A stretch of DNA of 64,000 bases from Nostoc sp. XA010 (GCF_020829625.1 NZ_JAIVFX010000002.1:62001-126000); one strand, 5' to 3'; counted from the stretch's first letter, positions 48,182-57,629 are shown. Numbers and translations are program-made. The notes: generated from the letters alone by a model not told the origin.

Positions 48182-48796
48182 ATGGCATACAGCGATTTTA
48201 GTCTCGCTAAAGTTAAAAAGAGTTTTGATTTAACACTCGATGAAACTCGGAATTTATTTGTTGATACAAAACCTGTTACGCCATCAGAAACTTTCAGAAC
48301 GATTTTAATCGATTACATACCTTTAGCAACTGCAATTTCAACCGAAAAAGCTAGATCAGAGTTTTTAATTGCACCAATCCTCGCAGAGGTCAGACGATTA
48401 TTAAATAATAAAATCTCATTGTTCTCTGGAAATGAATTTAATGTTGATGCAACTCAAGACTTACAAGGGTTTTGCGATTACATCTTCAGCAATTCCCAGG
48501 AGCAATTATTTATTTCTGCTCCGGTAATGTTTATTTTTGAAGCGAAAAAAGAAGATATTATCGGCGGTCTTGGTCAATGTGTAGCGGCAATGATTGCAGC
48601 CCAACTATTCAATCAAAATCAAGGCAATGAAGTTGGGCGGATTTATGGCTCGGTTACTAGTGGAACTAACTGGAAGTTTTTATTTTTAGAAGGGACGACT
48701 GTTTATATAGATTCGACTGAGTACTATATTAAAGAAGTTGATAAAATTTTGGGTATTTTATTGCAACCTTTTCAGCCTGTTTTAACTACTGTTTGA
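48182..48796 (+). CDS. PD-(D/E)XK nuclease-like protein
   Basis: A 204-residue soluble protein common in cyanobacteria. SEFLIAPILAEVRRLL, GFCDYIFS, VMFIFEAKKEDIIGG and LGQCVAAMIAAQLFN lay out the E...D...ExK...Q order of a PD-(D/E)XK restriction-like nuclease core (D in CDYIF, E and K in FEAKK). AAGGTATAAGG before the ATG gives a good ribosome site. It lies 95 bp after the TPR tail in the same direction, so it may belong to the same locus, though relatives often stand alone. Confidence 0.7.
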   Translation: MAYSDFSLAKVKKSFDLTLDETRNLFVDTKPVTPSETFRTILIDYIPLATAISTEKARSEFLIAPILAEVRRLLNNKISLFSGNEFNVDATQDLQGFCDYIFSNSQEQLFISAPVMFIFEAKKEDIIGGLGQCVAAMIAAQLFNQNQGNEVGRIYGSVTSGTNWKFLFLEGTTVYIDSTEYYIKEVDKILGILLQPFQPVLTTV

Positions 48797-48899
48797 ATAT
48801 ATAGCAGGTGCTAATGTAACTCACTTGGTCAAGTTTTAAAATTTGCTAAAAAATAAGAGAAGTTAAAAACTCGTCTACCATTACCACGATTCAATTGAT

Positions 48900-49643
48900 A
48901 TGAGTCTATATTGTCTAGTTCACGGTGCCTTCCAAGCTAGTTGGTGTTGGGATTTGCTAATTCCCTACTTAGAAACACAGGGCCACAAAACTGTAGCAAT
49001 GGATTTACCAATTGAAAATGCATCTGCTACTTTGTCCCAATTTGCAGATGTAGTAATTCAAGCGCTGCCAAAAACTGATGATGATATTGTCCTAGTCGGT
49101 CACTCAATGGCTGGTACTATAATTCCCCTGGTTGCAGAAGCGGTAAAAGTGCGTCAACTAGTATTTGTGGCTGCGCTGATGCCTCATCCCGAAATCAGTA
49201 CACTCGATCAATTTTCTCATCGTCTTGATTCTGATACGCTTAAATCATTTAATTACCACCCAAAAGAGCCAAGTAAACTGCAACAGTTCCACGATGAACC
49301 TGATATGTTTGAACCAGCTTCCGTAGGCAAAGATTATTCAGAGGAAGCAGTATTAAGGGAGTTTTTCTTTCATGATTGTCAACCGGATGTAGCACAGTGG
49401 GCAATCTCGAAAAGCCGTTCGCAACAATCTATGGCATATATTTTTGAAACGAATCCTTTAAAAGCTTTGCCAAATGTTGAGCGTAAATATATTGTTTGTA
49501 CCGATGACCGAATATTGTCTCCTACATGGTCACGCTACGCTTCCCGCAAGCGCTTAGGAGTCGATGCCATTGAACTACCTGCTGGACATTGCCCACACCT
49601 GTCTCATCCTGACCTTCTTGCCTCAATATTAACTAGTGATTAA
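48900..49643 (+). CDS. alpha/beta hydrolase (esterase-like)
   Basis: A 247-residue alpha/beta-hydrolase. The oxyanion HGAF motif is in LVHGAFQASWCWDLLIPYL, the nucleophile serine in LVGHSMAGTIIPL, the acid probably in VCTDDRILSP, and the histidine in LPAGHCPHLSHPDLL. This layout resembles plant methylesterase/hydroxynitrile-lyase relatives and bacterial EstC-type esterases. Substrate unknown. It is preceded by its own A/T-rich leader. Confidence 0.87.
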   Translation: MSLYCLVHGAFQASWCWDLLIPYLETQGHKTVAMDLPIENASATLSQFADVVIQALPKTDDDIVLVGHSMAGTIIPLVAEAVKVRQLVFVAALMPHPEISTLDQFSHRLDSDTLKSFNYHPKEPSKLQQFHDEPDMFEPASVGKDYSEEAVLREFFFHDCQPDVAQWAISKSRSQQSMAYIFETNPLKALPNVERKYIVCTDDRILSPTWSRYASRKRLGVDAIELPAGHCPHLSHPDLLASILTSD

Positions 49644-49756
49644 TTTTTTGAGCAATTTAAAATCTTTTGCCCAAGTGGCATATTTGAATGGTGCGTTGGC
49701 ACAGCCCGCTATAGGCATCGCTCATAATAGATGAAGCCCGATAAAGGTAAACTGGT

Positions 49757-50002
49757 ATGGATTGGAGAACTTATATTCATTCAGACCCGAAAATTCTCCT
49801 TGGAAAGCCTATCGTCAAAGGAACGCGGCTATCTGTGGAATTCATATTGGGGTTGTTTGCCGAAGGTTGGACAGAACAGCAAGTTACAGAAAGCTATCCA
49901 ACTCTTAGCGCTTCTGCAATCCAAGCTGTGTTCGCGTTTGCCGCGGAGTGTCTCAAAGAAGATGTATTCTACACACCATTGCTGTCTACTGAGGCCAGGT
50001 AA
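49757..50002 (+). CDS. DUF433 antitoxin-like protein
   Basis: An 81-residue protein with the DUF433 winged-helix pattern (PIVKGTRLSVEFILGLFAEG, WTEQQVTESYPTLSASAIQA). These small DNA-binding proteins pair with DUF5615 PIN-like proteins. Its TAA stop overlaps the ATG of the next gene (TAATG), indicating coupled translation. Confidence 0.88.
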   Translation: MDWRTYIHSDPKILLGKPIVKGTRLSVEFILGLFAEGWTEQQVTESYPTLSASAIQAVFAFAAECLKEDVFYTPLLSTEAR

Positions 50003-50358
50003 TGCGGTTTCTGGCGAATGAGAATTTCCCATTGCCCAGTGTGCGGCTGCTACGGCAAGCGGGTTATGATGTTGCTTCGGTGACAGAGGATTCTCCAGGC
50101 ATTGAAGATACAGAGGTTTTAACTCGTGGCGCTAATGAGCAACGGGTGATTTTAACGTTTGATCGCGATTACGGCGAACTCATCTATCGCTTAAGATTAC
50201 CATCACCAACTGGTGTGATTTATTTGCGATTTCGCCCCCATACTCCAGAGGAGCCAGCCACACTATTGTTAAATTTACTAGAGATAGAAGGATTGCAATT
50301 TGAGGAGCGGTTCACAGTATTAGAGCGAGATCAGATTCGCCAGCGTCCTTTGCCGTAG
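50002..50358 (+). CDS. DUF5615 PIN-like protein, probable toxin
   Basis: A 118-residue protein starting MRFLANENFPLPSVRLLRQA with ILTFDRDYGELIYR, the acidic residues (N/E, D, DRD) of the DUF5615/Mut7-C PIN-like fold, a predicted RNase. It is the partner of the upstream DUF433 gene in a probable toxin-antitoxin unit. Confidence 0.88.
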   Translation: MRFLANENFPLPSVRLLRQAGYDVASVTEDSPGIEDTEVLTRGANEQRVILTFDRDYGELIYRLRLPSPTGVIYLRFRPHTPEEPATLLLNLLEIEGLQFEERFTVLERDQIRQRPLP

Positions 50359-50428
50359 TTAAGGAATACCACAAATTCAAAAAGGCTAGAAACCGCTTCA
50401 AAGCCGTTTCTAGCCTTAATTTAATTAA

Positions 50429-50501
<73 letters not shown>

Positions 50502-50614
50502 GTTTGACTAATCCTTAACTAATATAGCAAAAGATTTCGCATTGCGCTAGTAGTTTCAAGAAAATCTTTTTTTCTCTTATACTGACTCAGTATTGAGTTA
50601 ACTCAGGATTTAGG

Positions 50615-51235
50615 ATGCCCTCTGGTCGGACGCACGATCGCATTACTATGTATGCTCTGCCGTTCGTGGCGGGCGTTACTTTCTGGCAAACTCGCAGTAG
50701 TAATGCGACTTTGTTAGTTGCAGGCGGGTTTCTCTTTGGTGGGCTGATGTTTGGCCCCGATTTGGATATTTACTCTGTGCAATTTCAACGCTGGGGTTTC
50801 TTGCGCTGGATTTGGCTACCTTATCAAAAAAGTCTGCGGCATCGTTCTTTTTTATCCCACGGGCCGATTATTGGCACGATTTTGCGAATACTTTATCTGG
50901 GGTGTTTGCTTGCTATTTTGGCAATTTTCATTTTAGCGATCGCCGAAAGGTTATGGAATCTAAGCTTTACTTGGCAAGATTTGGGGGGAACTGTGGGGCG
51001 ATCGCTCGTGCAATACGATACTGAATATATCGCCCTGTTTTTAGGGTTGGAACTCGGTGCGATGAGTCATTCTCTTAGCGATTGGGGCGGTTCGGCTTAT
51101 AAGCGGTTTAAAAAGCAGGGGGTTCGGGGGTTGCTTCCTAGTGGCAAAATTAAGAAGCGGAAAGTTACAACTCGCGGTAGTCGTCGAGCTACAGTTAGCA
51201 GAAAGAGCAACGGAAGAACGACAAAGGACAAATGA
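50615..51235 (+). CDS. DUF2227 membrane-associated metal-binding protein
   Basis: A 206-residue protein with conserved His/Asp motifs of DUF2227 (cyanobacterial predicted metal-binding): RTHDRITMYALP, FGPDLDIYS, LRHRSFLSHGPII and MSHSLSDWGG, with hydrophobic segments between. The tail is basic and low-complexity (KKRKVTTRGSRRATVSRKS). Three bases separate its stop from the ATG of mazG, so the two are co-transcribed. Confidence 0.85.
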   Translation: MPSGRTHDRITMYALPFVAGVTFWQTRSSNATLLVAGGFLFGGLMFGPDLDIYSVQFQRWGFLRWIWLPYQKSLRHRSFLSHGPIIGTILRILYLGCLLAILAIFILAIAERLWNLSFTWQDLGGTVGRSLVQYDTEYIALFLGLELGAMSHSLSDWGGSAYKRFKKQGVRGLLPSGKIKKRKVTTRGSRRATVSRKSNGRTTKDK

Positions 51236-51238
51236 CAA

Positions 51239-52066
51239 ATGACAAATGACAATGTTGATACTTTGGCGGCATTGCAGGAGTTAATTGAGGTGGTAGCAAA
51301 ATTGCGATCGCCTGATGGTGGTTGTCCTTGGGATTTGGCTCAAACTCCTGAAACCCTCACCCCTTATGTGATTGAGGAAGCTTATGAGGTGGTGGATGCA
51401 ATTAAGAGTGGGGATAAAGGTGCGATCGCAGAGGAGTTAGGCGATTTATTATTACAAGTAGTATTGCAAGCCCAAATCGCTAGCGAATCTGGACAATTTT
51501 CTCTCAAAGAAATAACTCAGGGGATTTCCCAAAAGTTGATTCGCCGTCATCCCCATGTGTTTGGTGATGTGTCGGTGGCAAGTGTGGATGAGGTGCGGCA
51601 AAATTGGGAACAGATTAAAGCGGAGGAGAAAGGTGAAGCATCTCCAGAGGCGCAAAAACTTAGTGCGAAACTCGCTCGTTATGGGCGCACTCTTCCCCCA
51701 CTGACGGCGGCGATGAAGATTTCCCAAAAGGCTGCGGCGATCGGATTTGAATGGGAAAATATTCAGGGTGTCTGGGATAAGTTTCATGAAGAGTTGGGAG
51801 AGTTTCAACAGGCTTTAGCTGAAGAAACACCAGAACGGCAAGAATCAGAATTAGGCGATTTACTGTTTGCAGTGATTCAGCTAGCGCGTTGGCATAATCT
51901 CGACCCCAGCGCCGCTTTGCAAGGTACAAATCAGCGCTTTGTCCAGCGATTAGAAAAAATGGAGGCAGTTGTTGATCGCCCCCTTTCTGATTACAGTTTG
52001 GATGAGTTAGAAAAGTTATGGCAACACGCAAAAGCTCAACTTGCTAAAGAAGGGAGTGGGGAGTAG
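51239..52066 (+). CDS. mazG: nucleoside triphosphate pyrophosphohydrolase MazG
   Basis: A house-cleaning enzyme that hydrolyses NTPs to NMP and PPi. Two MazG domains are visible in 275 residues: CPWDLAQTPETLTPYVIEEA and YEVVDAIKSGDKGAIAEELG with the EExxE/ExxD magnesium motif, and a second copy with DKFHEELGEFQQAL...ESELGDLLFAVIQLARW. The reading frame starts within an ATGACAA repeat, so ATG 51239 or the next in-frame ATG could be used. Confidence 0.95.
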   Translation: MTNDNVDTLAALQELIEVVAKLRSPDGGCPWDLAQTPETLTPYVIEEAYEVVDAIKSGDKGAIAEELGDLLLQVVLQAQIASESGQFSLKEITQGISQKLIRRHPHVFGDVSVASVDEVRQNWEQIKAEEKGEASPEAQKLSAKLARYGRTLPPLTAAMKISQKAAAIGFEWENIQGVWDKFHEELGEFQQALAEETPERQESELGDLLFAVIQLARWHNLDPSAALQGTNQRFVQRLEKMEAVVDRPLSDYSLDELEKLWQHAKAQLAKEGSGE

Positions 52067-52150
52067 GGAGTGGGGAAGAGGCAGGGGGACTCGGGGCCTC
52101 CACGGAGTGGGGATTGGGGGAGAGGGGGCAGGGAGCAGGGGGAAATGATC
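52067..52150. repeat. G-rich short repeats (GGGGAGTA/GCAGGGGG)
   Basis: AGTGGGGAGTAGGGAGTGGGG then GGCAGGGGG and AGGGGGCAGGGAGCAGGGGG. The same repeat type occurs intergenically near 8630, within the WD40 gene (44190-44240) and within menC. Confidence 0.65.
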
Positions 52151-52176
52151 CCTTTCTCTTGCCGTGGAATGAAGGC

Positions 52177-52600
52177 GTTAATCGGAATAGTTTTACCATT
52201 GTACTTTGTCAGCCCACCCTGCATAGTAACGATAGCAGGCAATGACTAACCCCAAGCTACCGAATGAATCTTGTAATGGCTTACCGTTGTCGAGAGTTTC
52301 TAGCCGCGCCAACTCATCGATGTTTTGCTCAATTAAGTCAGCTAGCTTGTAAAGCAACTCGCCGCGACGGGTAGCAGATATCTTTCTCCATTCTCCACTA
52401 GTGAAAGCAGCACGGGCTGCTTCTACTGCTTTATCTACATCTGCGGCGTCTGCTTCTGAGACTTCACAGATTACCTCGCCTGTAGTCGGGTTGATTGTTT
52501 CAAATCGGCAATCGCTAACACTATTTACACACTCATTGTTAATCAACAATTGGGTTGGGCCAATTTTAACCTGTTGTTCTGGTACTGTTGCTGTAACCAT
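52177..52600 (-). pseudogene. aldehyde dehydrogenase gene remnant (N-terminal part)
   Basis: From ATG 52600 the frame encodes an ALDH N-terminus ([67 protein letters not shown]) of the NAD-dependent ALDH superfamily. After 135 codons an extra T (VQ-TGG-TAA instead of VQ-GKTIPIN) shifts the frame. The expected GKTIPIN is readable in the next frame (52177-52200) and then homology ends at G-rich repeat DNA. About 360 C-terminal residues, including the catalytic Cys and Glu, are missing. Confidence 0.88.
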
Positions 52601-52880
52601 CAGGCCCTCCTTAAGTTATAAAAAAATTTTCTTAAATCTACTTATTATGTTTGTTGCTGTACAACCCTATAGGTGGATTTCTTTATAAATTCTTTATTTT
52701 AAAATAGTACTTAGAGGTTAAGAGAAGTATATTATTGTGTCTGATTCACTTTGTAGAACTCGTGTTGTCAAGACAAACCTCTACCTTTTGAGCAATAGTT
52801 TTGAGAGCACCTTTTAGCGTACAGTTGGGCTTATACTTGCTTGATGTTTACCGTCGTGTGCGCGTTGTAGTCTTAGCAAA

Positions 52881-55181
52881 GTGAGCAACATGAGTGTAGA
52901 CGATTTTAGTCAACAAATAGAGACATTTAGCTCACGGGTGACGGGATTATTGCAGAGTGCTGCAAATGAGCCGTACTCGCAACAAGAGCTAACAGCTGAA
53001 GCTTTTGAGGAACTGAAAATCACTTTGGAAGAACTGAAAATCGCCTCCGAGGAACTACAAGCAACACGAATGGTAGTCGAGAAGGAGCGTCAGCGATACC
53101 AAGAATTATTTGATTTTGCGCCTGATGGTTATTTGGTAACTGATATTAATGGTATTATCCTGGAAGCTAACCGTGCCGCTACCATACACCTCAGTGTTTT
53201 ACAGCGATTTTTGGTTGGCAAACCGCTACTTACTTTCATTGCCAGACCAGATCATCAAGCTTTTTTTAATTACCTAACTCAGTTGCAGCATCTCGATCGG
53301 GGCGGGGAATGGGAAGTGTGTTTACAACCACGAAAAAAAATCTGTTTTGATGTTGCTTTGACAGTAGTTACCGTCCGTAACGAGCAAGGTAAGGCAGTTG
53401 CTCTACGCTGGCTAATGCGCGACATTACCAAGCGTAAGCGTTTAGAGTCGGAACGCGAACGGTTATTTGCCAGTGAACAAGCCGCCCGGATTGCAGCCCA
53501 AGAAGCACAGAGGCGTTCTAATTTTTTGGCTGAAGCAAGTCGTGTCCTGGCATCTTCTTTAGACTACCGTACCACTTTAACCAGTGTCGCGCAATTGGCA
53601 GTGCCTACCCTAGCCGATTGGTGTATTGTAGATGTCGTTGAAAATAATTTGACGGTCTTCAATAACCCAGTGATAGCTGCATCTGAACCGCAAAAGGAAG
53701 CACTAGTAAGAGAATTGCGACAACGCTATCCAATTCCTGTTGATGCTGATTATGGGCCAGCGAAGGTTTTACGAAGTGGTAAGTCGGAACTTGCTACAAA
53801 TATTTTTGAGTCGTCATTACATAGAAATGCGTCAAACCAAGAACACCTCAGTCTGCTGCACGAACTCCAACTTAAGTCTCAAATGACTGTGCCATTGGTG
53901 GTGCGTGAACGCAAGCTGGGAACAATTATATTTGCATCTGCACAACTAGGACGGCATTACACTATTGTAGACCTGGCAATGGCTGAAGAAGTTGCCCAAC
54001 GTGCAGCCTCCGCCATTGAAAATGCACAGCTTTATCGCCAAGCCCAGGAAGCTAACCGAATTAAAGACGAATTTTTGGCGATCGTTTCTCACGAACTTCG
54101 TACACCTCTCAACTCTATGCTGGGTTGGGTTCAAATAATCCGTAATCGAAGATTGGACGAGGCAAGTACCTTTAAGGCACTAGGAACAATCGAGCGGAAT
54201 GCTAAACTTCAGGGCAAACTGATTGAAGATATCCTGGATGTTTCACGCATTATACAAGGTAAAGTCCGTTTAAATCTCCGTAAAGTTGATCTTGTACTTG
54301 TAATTAACGCGGCCATTGAAGCTATATATCCCACATCTGAAATTAAGGATATTCAAATTGAGTCTAACCTTGATTCTTCAGTAGGTGAGGTTATGGGTGA
54401 TTCAGAACGCTTGCAACAAGTGGTCTGGAATTTGCTCTCTAACGCTGTCAAATTTACACCCAGTGGAGGGCGAGTTGAAGTACATCTAAAGCAGGTAAAC
54501 TCAAATGCCCAGATAACTGTTTCAGATACAGGTAAGGGAATTAGTGCTGACTTTCTACCTTTTATATTTGAGCGCTTTCGTCAAGCTGATAGCACAACTA
54601 CTAGAGCAGAGGGTGGTTTGGGGCTGGGACTGTCAATTGTGCGCTACATAGTAGAAATGCACTCAGGCACTGTCCACGCAGCTAGCGAAGGGGAAGGACG
54701 GGGAGCAGCATTTACAATGTTGTTGCCAACTATAGAATTGCAACAACAGCAAATTCAAGAGAGTGAAGTAGAAACCGATCATCTCTCAGCGCTGATAGGT
54801 TTGCAAATACTCGTTGTAGATGACAATGCTGATACTCGTGAGTTAGTTTCCTTTATTTTGCAACAGTCTGGAGCAGATGTGACATCGGTTAGCTCAGTAG
54901 CTGAAGCTTTAGAAGCGCTGGTACGATTAAAGCCAGATGTTTTAGTCAGTGATATCGGAATGCCAGATGAAGATGGTTATGCGCTGATTCGCAAAGTGCG
55001 AATCAGCGAAGCAGCTCGAGGAAAAAAAATTCCAGCTGTAGCACTGACGGCCTTTGCGAGAGATGAAGAGTGCAAGCTGGCTCTGCAAGCTGGATTCCAC
55101 GTTCACCTATCCAAGCCAATCGAGCCAGATAAGTTAGTGACTGTGGTGGCGAACCTGGTTAAAGGCAGCCAACAAGTTTAA
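52881..55181 (+). CDS. hybrid histidine kinase (PAS-GAF-HisKA-HATPase-REC)
   Basis: A 766-residue soluble hybrid kinase. Order: N-terminal coiled coil (about 40-75), PAS (about 75-195, FDFAPDGYLVTDINGIILEA), GAF (about 215-375), HisKA with H404 (AIVSHELRTPLNSMLGW), HATPase_c (VVWNLLSNAVKFTPSGG, ADSTTTRAEGGLGLGLSIVR) and a C-terminal receiver with D691 (VLVSDIGMPDEDGYAL). The internal receiver suggests a phosphorelay. Start is GTG 52881 or ATG 52890. The GAF lacks the Cys-His bilin motif. After the stop the same frame continues into a heptad repeat (55182-55505). Confidence 0.93.
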   Translation: MSNMSVDDFSQQIETFSSRVTGLLQSAANEPYSQQELTAEAFEELKITLEELKIASEELQATRMVVEKERQRYQELFDFAPDGYLVTDINGIILEANRAATIHLSVLQRFLVGKPLLTFIARPDHQAFFNYLTQLQHLDRGGEWEVCLQPRKKICFDVALTVVTVRNEQGKAVALRWLMRDITKRKRLESERERLFASEQAARIAAQEAQRRSNFLAEASRVLASSLDYRTTLTSVAQLAVPTLADWCIVDVVENNLTVFNNPVIAASEPQKEALVRELRQRYPIPVDADYGPAKVLRSGKSELATNIFESSLHRNASNQEHLSLLHELQLKSQMTVPLVVRERKLGTIIFASAQLGRHYTIVDLAMAEEVAQRAASAIENAQLYRQAQEANRIKDEFLAIVSHELRTPLNSMLGWVQIIRNRRLDEASTFKALGTIERNAKLQGKLIEDILDVSRIIQGKVRLNLRKVDLVLVINAAIEAIYPTSEIKDIQIESNLDSSVGEVMGDSERLQQVVWNLLSNAVKFTPSGGRVEVHLKQVNSNAQITVSDTGKGISADFLPFIFERFRQADSTTTRAEGGLGLGLSIVRYIVEMHSGTVHAASEGEGRGAAFTMLLPTIELQQQQIQESEVETDHLSALIGLQILVVDDNADTRELVSFILQQSGADVTSVSSVAEALEALVRLKPDVLVSDIGMPDEDGYALIRKVRISEAARGKKIPAVALTAFARDEECKLALQAGFHVHLSKPIEPDKLVTVVANLVKGSQQV

Positions 55182-55505
55182 TGCATAAGTAAGCTCTCGG
55201 TAGCAAATGTTGTCGCTGATCAAGCAAATGCGATCGCTGATCAAGCAAATGTTGTCGCTGATCTAACAAATGCGATCGCTGATCAAGCAAATGATGTCGC
55301 TGATCAAGCAAATGATGTCGCTAATCAAACAAATGCTGTCGCTGATCAAGCAAATGATGTCGCTGATCAAGCAAATGCTGTCGCCGATCAAGCAAATGTT
55401 GTCGCTGATGTAGCAAATGCGATCGCTGATGTAGCAAATGTTGTCGCTGATGTAGCAAATGTTGTCGCGCCGCTAATCGCAAAGACGGCGTTTTACCCCC
55501 CTTAA
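55182..55505 (+). repeat. 21-bp tandem repeat, open in frame with the kinase stop
   Basis: Twelve full units and one partial unit of AAT-NNN-GTC/ATC-GCT-GAT-CAA-GCA. Read in the frame of the kinase, they follow its TAA with no further stop for 107 codons and encode N[V/A/D][V/I]ADQA heptads. No start codon precedes them in that frame. The second codon varies freely (GTT, GCG, GAT, GCT) while the V/I and ADQA positions are kept. Four units contain GCGATCGCT (HIP1). Confidence 0.85.
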
Positions 55506-56321
55506 TCCCCCCTTAGAAAGGGGGGAAACAGGAAATTTAGTTCCCTCCCCAATACATACGGGGAGGGTTAGGGTGGGGTAACGCGGATCGTAATGGGAAG
55601 CCAGAGAACTGAATATCACGTTTTGACAAGAGTTTCACGTTAAGTTGACACGCATGGGCAAAGACAAGCCCCTATGGTAAATCTATATACCAGGGTTTTC
55701 GTGAATTGGTATAATTTATAAGCTGCATTAAAAAAAGGAGGCAGTTTCTTACTACCTCCCAACAAATTAAAGCTTGGATGGACTGAGAAATGCTTTAACA
55801 AGCAGGCTAGAAACTCAGCTAGCTGCTCAAGAAGATAATCAAAACCACTCCCAGGATATATCGATCCACGACCAAGGATGAATGACCTCTAATCGTGATT
55901 GCAATGACATAGCATCTCCTTAACATAGGAGTGGTATTTGATCCATCACTACTCAATAGATCCAGGGTTCGTGATCACAATTTTGTAAAAATTCAAATAT
56001 TGGCAGTATAAATTATTTACTTAAGGAAAAGACTAGAGAAACATAAATTACGATGTCTCTCTAGTCTCCGGTACGCATAAATCATTTTTAAGACTTTCAA
56101 ATAAGCTATGTAATAATACTTATAATGTTTTTATGGCTGTAATTTTACTACCTTTAATTTACCTGTGTTCGATAATCATAGAGTAAATGTTTTAAACCAA
56201 GTTTTGCTTCACCCGATCAGAGTAATCATTAATTACCCAAATGGTTCACCCGATTGGGGGAAGACGATAAGCAATGATGAACTGACATTGATAAGATGAG
56301 GAAAAAGTAAAGATTTGTACT
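55506..56321. other. long intergenic region before proA
   Basis: It begins with CCCCCCTTAGAAAGGGGGG and GGGGAGGGTTAGGGTGGGG dispersed repeats (55507-55580). The rest is A/T-rich and has no long frame. The only coding candidate is the 23-codon frame at 55839-55910 (minus). A GAGACATAAATT.....AATTTATG-type palindromic stretch lies near 56035-56065. The proA promoter is presumably near 56200-56310. Confidence 0.5.
55839..55910 (-). CDS. candidate 23-residue small protein, Trp-rich
   Basis: AAGGAG (55921-55916) lies 5 nt before an ATG at 55910. The frame gives MSLQSRLEVIHPWSWIDISW then EWF and TGA. Four of the 23 residues are tryptophan. The ribosome site and spacing are better than for most genes in this window. 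It could be a small membrane-associated peptide or a leader peptide. No family is recognised, and chance occurrence cannot be excluded. Confidence 0.35.
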   Translation of the reverse strand: MSLQSRLEVIHPWSWIDISWEWF

Positions 56322-57629
56322 ATGACTATTGTTAACATTGTTTCTCCCCTAATTGCGATCGCAGGACAAACCCGCCAAGCTGCAAGTAAACTAGCAATTC
56401 TCTCCACTGAAGCAAAAAATCAAGCGATTGAAGCGATCGCTCAAGCTTTAGAATCAGCTAGAGATGACATTTTACATGCAAATATTGCTGATTGTGAAGC
56501 TGCTACTGCCGAAGGAATTCCCAAGCCACTTTATAAACGCTTGCAGTTGGATGAACATAAATTAAGAGATGCGATCGCTGGGGTACGAGATGTTGGTAAG
56601 CTAGCTGATCCTATCGGTAAAGTGCAGATTCACCGCGAACTTGACACTGGTTTAATTCTCAAGCGAATTACTTGTCCTTTAGGTGTTTTGGGAATTATTT
56701 TTGAAGCACGTCCAGAGGCGGCGATTCAAATTGTTTCCTTAGCGATTAAATCGGGTAATGGCGTGATTCTCAAATGTGGAAAAGAAGCGGTACGTTCTTG
56801 TGAAGCGATAGTTAAGGCAATTAAACAAGGATTATCTCAAACTGCTGTTAACCCTGATGCAGTGCAGTTACTCACAACTAGGGAAGAAACTTTAGAACTT
56901 TTGAAGTTAGATAAATATGTAGATTTAATTATTCCCAGAGGTTCTAATTCCTTTGTGCGCTTTGTGCAAGAAAATACACGAATTCCTGTATTAGGTCACG
57001 CCGATGGTGTTTGTCATCTTTATATAGATAAAGTGGCAGATATTTCTAAAGCAGTTCCGATTACAGTAGATGCCAAAGCGCAATATCCGGCTGTTTGTAA
57101 TGCAATTGAAACTTTGCTAGTTCACCAATCAATTGCTAGAGAGTTTTTACCAAAAGTTGCTGAGGCTTTGCAAGAACGCCATGTGGAATTAAGAGGTGAT
57201 AAACGCACATTGGAAATTTTACCAAATATCCTAGCTGCAACAGAAATAGATTGGGAAACAGAATACAGCGATTTTATTTTGTCTATTAAAATTGTAGATT
57301 CTTTAGAACGTGCGATCGCGCATATTAACGAATATGGTTCTCGTCATACTGACGCGATTATTACTGAAGATTCAGCATCTGTGGAAACTTTCTTTGGGTT
57401 GGTAAATTCAGCCAATATATTCCACAATTGTTCTACCAGATTTGCTGATGGTTTCCGCTATGGTTTCGGTGCAGAAGTAGGAATTAGTACGCAACAAATG
57501 CCTCCCCGTGGGCCTGTTGGGTTAGAAGGATTAGTTACATATAAATATCAAATGACTGGCGATGGTCATATTGTAGCTACTTACACCGGGGGGAATGCTA
57601 AAGCTTTTACTCATGAGGATTTGGGGTAA
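56322..57629 (+). CDS. proA: gamma-glutamyl phosphate reductase
   Basis: An NADPH-dependent enzyme that converts gamma-glutamyl phosphate to glutamate semialdehyde in proline biosynthesis. The 435-residue ALDH-fold protein shows the family blocks [46 protein letters not shown], the catalytic cysteine in [16 protein letters not shown] and [20 protein letters not shown]. The start ATG at 56322 is clear. It is monocistronic as far as can be seen. Confidence 0.96.
   Translation: MTIVNIVSPLIAIAGQTRQAASKLAILSTEAKNQAIEAIAQALESARDDILHANIADCEAATAEGIPKPLYKRLQLDEHKLRDAIAGVRDVGKLADPIGKVQIHRELDTGLILKRITCPLGVLGIIFEARPEAAIQIVSLAIKSGNGVILKCGKEAVRSCEAIVKAIKQGLSQTAVNPDAVQLLTTREETLELLKLDKYVDLIIPRGSNSFVRFVQENTRIPVLGHADGVCHLYIDKVADISKAVPITVDAKAQYPAVCNAIETLLVHQSIAREFLPKVAEALQERHVELRGDKRTLEILPNILAATEIDWETEYSDFILSIKIVDSLERAIAHINEYGSRHTDAIITEDSASVETFFGLVNSANIFHNCSTRFADGFRYGFGAEVGISTQQMPPRGPVGLEGLVTYKYQMTGDGHIVATYTGGNAKAFTHEDLG

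Noticed and set aside
49731..50021. 96-codon plus-strand frame overlapping the DUF433 gene
   Set aside because: Out of phase with the conserved DUF433 protein and without similarity to any family.
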